From Bacteroidales bacterium (GTDB lineage: Bacteria > Bacteroidota > Bacteroidia > Bacteroidales > UBA932), in the NCBI GenBank assembly GCA_017546585.1, contig JAFYWC010000114.1, forward strand, positions 1 through 64,000: a stretch of 64,000 nt of DNA, given 5' to 3'. The notes beneath the pieces are model-generated. The model was not told the DNA's origin. It did no database searches and saw only the letters and a list, made by a program, of their open reading frames with translations. Within the stretch, counting starts at the first letter, position 1. The number at the start of each line of letters is the position of its first letter. Below, in pieces: positions 60,695 to 64,000 of this stretch. The position numbers were made by a program, and so were the translations under genes.

Positions 60695-63133
60695 ATGAAG
60701 ATCAAAAATCTGCTTGTCGGTGCCGTAGCGGCATTGGCGGCATTTGCATCTTGTCAGGAGCCTGAACAGAATCTCGGCACTCCTGATATTTCCATCAGCA
60801 CAAGCGAAATGACTTTCGATGCTGCAGGTGGCGACAAGGAACTTTCGGTCAATGCAACACGTGACTGGAAGGTTCAGACTGATGCGGACTGGGTCGTAGT
60901 ATCTCCAGAGTCTGGTTCAGCATCTGCTGAAGATCAGACTGTTACAGTCTCAGTTCTCGAGAACACAGGAATGGACCGTAGTGCAGACCTCAAGTTCACT
61001 ATCGGTATGAAGAGCAAGTATCTGACTGTTTCACAGGCAGGTCCTGGCGGTTCTCCAGAGGCTCTCATCGTCTATTCAAACGACTTCGACAAGGAAGAGG
61101 CGACAAAGACATATGGCAGCAGCGGCAGCAGCTGGCCATATCTTGACCAGTTCGAGGGATGGAAGAACCAGAAGGGAACAGGTGCAGAAAACGTTACTTA
61201 TACATTCCAGGGAATGTCTGCACGTGCAAACTCTACTTCTGACGGAACACATTCGGACTATGCAGGTTCAGGTAAGAACAATATGTTCTTCGGAAGCGCA
61301 GCATATCTTTCGACAAACGGTATCGCTCTAGGTGGTGCAACTGATTTCACTCTTACATTCGGTACTGAGAAGTATTCTCAGGACACTGCAGTAGGAAGCA
61401 TCTTCACAAAGTCTGAGTTCCGTATCTACCTCAGCAAGGACGGTTCAAAGTGGGTGGAACTCACTGACTACTCGTTCGCAGGTGACGGCACTGAGGGCCG
61501 CTGGAACATCGCTTCTGCAGACTTCTCGGTTCCAGAGGGAACAGAGACTCTCTCAATCTGTATGCAGGTGAGCGTGGCAAGTGTTTATCGTGTTGACGAT
61601 ATGAAGCTTGTCATCTCTGAAGGCGGCGCAGCAATCGACTTCTCGAAGGCGGTAGAGATGGACTTCGCTGCAGGCAACGCCGGCGGCAACCCGGGTGGCG
61701 GAGATTCTGATGCATCTGCAATCTACAGCAACAACTATGACAAGTCTGCAGCGGTTCAGGGTTCAAACGGCTGGCCGTTCCTTGACAGCTCTGACGCTTG
61801 GAAGAATGCTGCAGGTACCGGTGCCGCAAACGTGACTTATGCTTCAAAGAACGCGACAGTAAGAAACAACTCCAACTCTAACGGTTCTTATTCCGACTAT
61901 GCCGGTTCAGGTATGAACAACATCTTCTTCGGAAAGGACTATCCTTATTTCGCGACAAAGAACATCGCTCTCAACGGTGCTACAGGTCTTACTCTCACAT
62001 TCGGTACTGAGAAGTATTCACAGGATTACGGCAGCACATTCACAAACAGCGAATATCACATCTTCCTCAGTAATGACGGTGCGAAGTGGGTTGAGCTCAC
62101 AGACTATACATTCGCAGGTACTGCAGACGGAAGATGGAATGTTGCAACTGCAAACTTCACCGTTCCTGCAGGCACAGAGAACCTTTCAATCTGTATGCAG
62201 GTTGACGTGGCAAGTGCATACCGTCTTGATGATATGAAGCTCGTGGCTTCCGAGGGTGGCGTGGCAGTAGACTTCTCTGCTGCAGTTGAAAAGGACTTCA
62301 ACGCAGGTGCTACCGACGGTGGAAATACGGGCGGTGGAGACCTCCCTGTTGAAGGACAGCCGACAAATCTCGTGAAGGCGACAATTGCTGAATTCCTTGC
62401 ATCTGCAGAGGATGATACTTGGTACGAGCTTACAGGTGAGATCATTAACATTGCCAAGACTGACTATGGTAACTTTACAATTAAGGATGCGACTGGTGAG
62501 GTTTATATCTATGGTATGACTTCAAAGTGGGTAGGATCAAACGACAAGTCTTTCTCTCAGATCGGCCTCAAGGTTGGTGATACTGTGACACTCGGATCAA
62601 AGAGAACTTCATATCAGGGCACACCTCAGGGTGGCGGAAATCCAGTTCCTGCTTTCTATATCAGCCACGTTCCTGGTGAAGGAACAGAGGAACCTGTTAC
62701 TCCTCCGGTGACTGGCGAGGGAATGTGGTCATACACTTTCGCAAGCGGAGATCTTGGAAGTTCAAATGTTACTCTGAACGGACTCCAGTGGACGTTTGTA
62801 ATGAATGATTCGGATTATCTTGGCTTCGATAATTCAAACGGACGTGGTCTTCAGATGGGAAAGAAGGCAGATCCGGCATCGTCAATATTATTGTCAACCG
62901 AAGGTATTGAGGGCACAATTACCAAGATTGTTGTCAACAGCGCAGGAGCCTCAGGTACAGATGCTGTTCTTAGTGTGAAGGTCGGTGACAGCCAGTTTGG
63001 TTCGTCTAAGAATATGACAACATCTCCTACAGACTATACATTCGAAGGACAGGCATCTGGTAAAATAGAGATTGGCTGGACTGTTACAACTGCAGCAGTC
63101 TATATTAAGTCTATCACTATATATTCAGAGTAA
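60695..63133 (+). CDS. BACON, duplicated beta-module and OB-fold surface lipoprotein
   Basis: An 812-residue lipoprotein with lipobox AAFASC, cysteine 20. Modules: BACON about 30-120 (ATRDWKVQTDADWVVVSPESG); a module of about 190 residues (SNDFDKEEATKTYG to SEGGAAIDFS) immediately repeated (SNNYDKSAAVQGSNG to SEGGVAVDFS) with glycine-rich linkers; an OB-fold about 555-665 (YGNFTIKDATGEVYIYG); and a C-terminal beta domain ending IKSITIYSE. The repeated units keep long identical stretches such as LTFGTEKYSQD. The start at 60695 follows a -7 box. The next gene, a secreted endonuclease, overlaps by one base (TAATG), so the two are translationally coupled and probably act together. Confidence 0.75.
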   Translation: MKIKNLLVGAVAALAAFASCQEPEQNLGTPDISISTSEMTFDAAGGDKELSVNATRDWKVQTDADWVVVSPESGSASAEDQTVTVSVLENTGMDRSADLKFTIGMKSKYLTVSQAGPGGSPEALIVYSNDFDKEEATKTYGSSGSSWPYLDQFEGWKNQKGTGAENVTYTFQGMSARANSTSDGTHSDYAGSGKNNMFFGSAAYLSTNGIALGGATDFTLTFGTEKYSQDTAVGSIFTKSEFRIYLSKDGSKWVELTDYSFAGDGTEGRWNIASADFSVPEGTETLSICMQVSVASVYRVDDMKLVISEGGAAIDFSKAVEMDFAAGNAGGNPGGGDSDASAIYSNNYDKSAAVQGSNGWPFLDSSDAWKNAAGTGAANVTYASKNATVRNNSNSNGSYSDYAGSGMNNIFFGKDYPYFATKNIALNGATGLTLTFGTEKYSQDYGSTFTNSEYHIFLSNDGAKWVELTDYTFAGTADGRWNVATANFTVPAGTENLSICMQVDVASAYRLDDMKLVASEGGVAVDFSAAVEKDFNAGATDGGNTGGGDLPVEGQPTNLVKATIAEFLASAEDDTWYELTGEIINIAKTDYGNFTIKDATGEVYIYGMTSKWVGSNDKSFSQIGLKVGDTVTLGSKRTSYQGTPQGGGNPVPAFYISHVPGEGTEEPVTPPVTGEGMWSYTFASGDLGSSNVTLNGLQWTFVMNDSDYLGFDNSNGRGLQMGKKADPASSILLSTEGIEGTITKIVVNSAGASGTDAVLSVKVGDSQFGSSKNMTTSPTDYTFEGQASGKIEIGWTVTTAAVYIKSITIYSE

Positions 63134-64000
63134 TGATAAAATTCATTTCAATATACAGTGCCGCAGTGGCCTTGATGGCTATCTGCGGCCTTGTGCTGAC
63201 CTCTTGTGATGCTCCCGTGAGCGGCAGCGTGCTTGAAGTGTCCATCAAGAACCCTTCAGTGGGTTCCGGAAAGGGCGAACAGTTCGTGAACGTGAAGTGC
63301 GCAGGCAACTGGACCCTTGCCCTTGTGGCCGATGAGGGTTCTGTTAACTGGGCGAGACTGAATGTTACTGAGGGTTCAGGTAACAAGAGCAATGTAAAGC
63401 TCGCATACGATGTCAATGATACGGAGAAGACCAGAAGTCTTTCAATCGTGCTTGACAACGGGTCGAAATGGGTGGAGTGCTCTTTTGAGCAGCTTGCTGC
63501 CGGTGCTCGCCCGGATGACGGCAAGGACGATGACGATACGGGTTCCGGCAACGGCTCGGGTGACGGTAACGGTTCCGGTGACGGCAACGGTGACGGAACC
63601 GGTTCTGATAACGGTGGAGGCAATTCCGGTCTGGAAGCGACAGGCTGGCTTGAGCTTCCTTCTATGGACAATCCGGACCTTGGATACTACAGCCACAGTT
63701 TCACTATGAACGGCAAGAAGTACCGCAACTACACATTCGGATGGAGCCAGAAGGACCGTGTGGCTCTCTGGGTGGCATATCCTCTTTGCAAGCTTTATAC
63801 AAACGGCAGTGCAGGAAGAACTGAGGAGTGGGCGATGGATCCGCTTCTCGGAGACGACTCTGCCGCTCCTTTCGGAGGTTATGCAGGAGACTATGACAGA
63901 GGACACCAGGTGGCATCGGCGGACCGCCAGTGCTGCTATGAGGCTAATGCTCAGACATATTACGGAACCAATATGACTCCACAGCTTCCTGCCCTCAATC
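63133..64000 (+). CDS. secreted DNA/RNA non-specific endonuclease lipoprotein, 3' end beyond window
   Basis: At least 289 residues, cut by the window end. The lipobox is LVLTSC, cysteine 25. A BACON-like domain spans about 35-118 (CAGNWTLALVADEGSVNWARLNVTEGSG). A linker of glycine, serine and aspartate repeats follows (about 123-160, DDDDTGSGNGSGDGNG). The nuclease domain begins near 165. The DRGH motif is visible at 255-258 (GDYDRGHQVAS), with histidine 258 as the catalytic base of the NucA/Serratia-type beta-beta-alpha-metal nucleases; the downstream asparagine and metal-binding glutamate are beyond the edge, although TYYGTNMTPQLP already gives the conserved TNMTPQ block. It would degrade extracellular or surface-bound nucleic acid. 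Confidence 0.85.
   Translation, partial: MIKFISIYSAAVALMAICGLVLTSCDAPVSGSVLEVSIKNPSVGSGKGEQFVNVKCAGNWTLALVADEGSVNWARLNVTEGSGNKSNVKLAYDVNDTEKTRSLSIVLDNGSKWVECSFEQLAAGARPDDGKDDDDTGSGNGSGDGNGSGDGNGDGTGSDNGGGNSGLEATGWLELPSMDNPDLGYYSHSFTMNGKKYRNYTFGWSQKDRVALWVAYPLCKLYTNGSAGRTEEWAMDPLLGDDSAAPFGGYAGDYDRGHQVASADRQCCYEANAQTYYGTNMTPQLPALN

Overview
The window comes from a Bacteroidota bacterium, most likely a gut Bacteroidales. The evidence is the recurring Bacteroidota -7 promoter box (TAnnTTTG, seen about twenty times), SusC/SusD and Oar-type TonB-dependent receptors, many BACON-type lipoproteins, the DUF4271-hemD-rnpA-yidD and holB-ricT gene orders, and a metK leader matching the SAM-II riboswitch. 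I cannot name a genus from sequence alone.

Layout. 0-1 kb: malate dehydrogenase. 1.1-9.5 kb: a compact polysaccharide utilisation locus (surface lipoprotein, GH65 enzyme, SusC, SusD) closed by a strong terminator. 9.6 kb: tRNA-Pro(TGG). 9.8-12.7 kb: lolD and trmN6 on the plus strand, then a minus-strand module of ECF sigma factor, membrane protein and Spy-like protein. 12.7-17.1 kb: lepA, a candidate 6S-like RNA, and a minus-strand block of yidD, rnpA, hemD, a DUF4271 protein and a SUI1/YciH factor. 17.2-23.0 kb: a DUF2723/TMEM260-like membrane glycosyltransferase, an rRNA methyltransferase, pgk and a 382-bp gene-free stretch full of small palindromes. 23.1-28.0 kb: lgt, an Omp28-type lipoprotein, a modular lipoprotein and a prolyl-tRNA deacylase. 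28-35 kb: an AraC regulator divergent from a TolC-HlyD-RND efflux operon with a PG0541-type small protein. 35.1-41.4 kb: a tightly packed run (barrel protein, thioredoxin, barrel protein, LOG, polyprenyl synthase, holB, ricT, trmB). 41.5-45.5 kb: smpB, miaA, a RAYT-type Y1 transposase and metK, with two copies of an 80-bp nested palindrome. 45.9-64 kb: an Oar-type receptor followed by a long series of BACON, OB-fold, Omp28 and modular surface lipoproteins, ending in a secreted DNA/RNA endonuclease cut by the window edge.

How it fits together. Most genes are ordinary housekeeping or envelope genes. Three parts stand out. The first is non-coding: a SAM-II riboswitch with a downstream attenuator in front of metK, a 6S-like RNA beside lepA, and several families of interspersed palindromic repeats. 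One repeat family has entered two protein-coding genes in frame (trmN6 and the DUF2723 gene). The second is the RAYT transposase with two copies of a nested palindrome, one abutting its stop codon, which look like its cognate REP elements. The third is the 46-64 kb surface cluster, where a repeated OB-fold module, an outer-membrane receptor and a secreted nuclease suggest, without proving, a surface nucleic-acid capture or degradation function.

Limits: family calls rest on recognised motifs, not database searches. Start codons were moved inward where the longest frame would have begun inside a -7 box, a terminator or a repeat.
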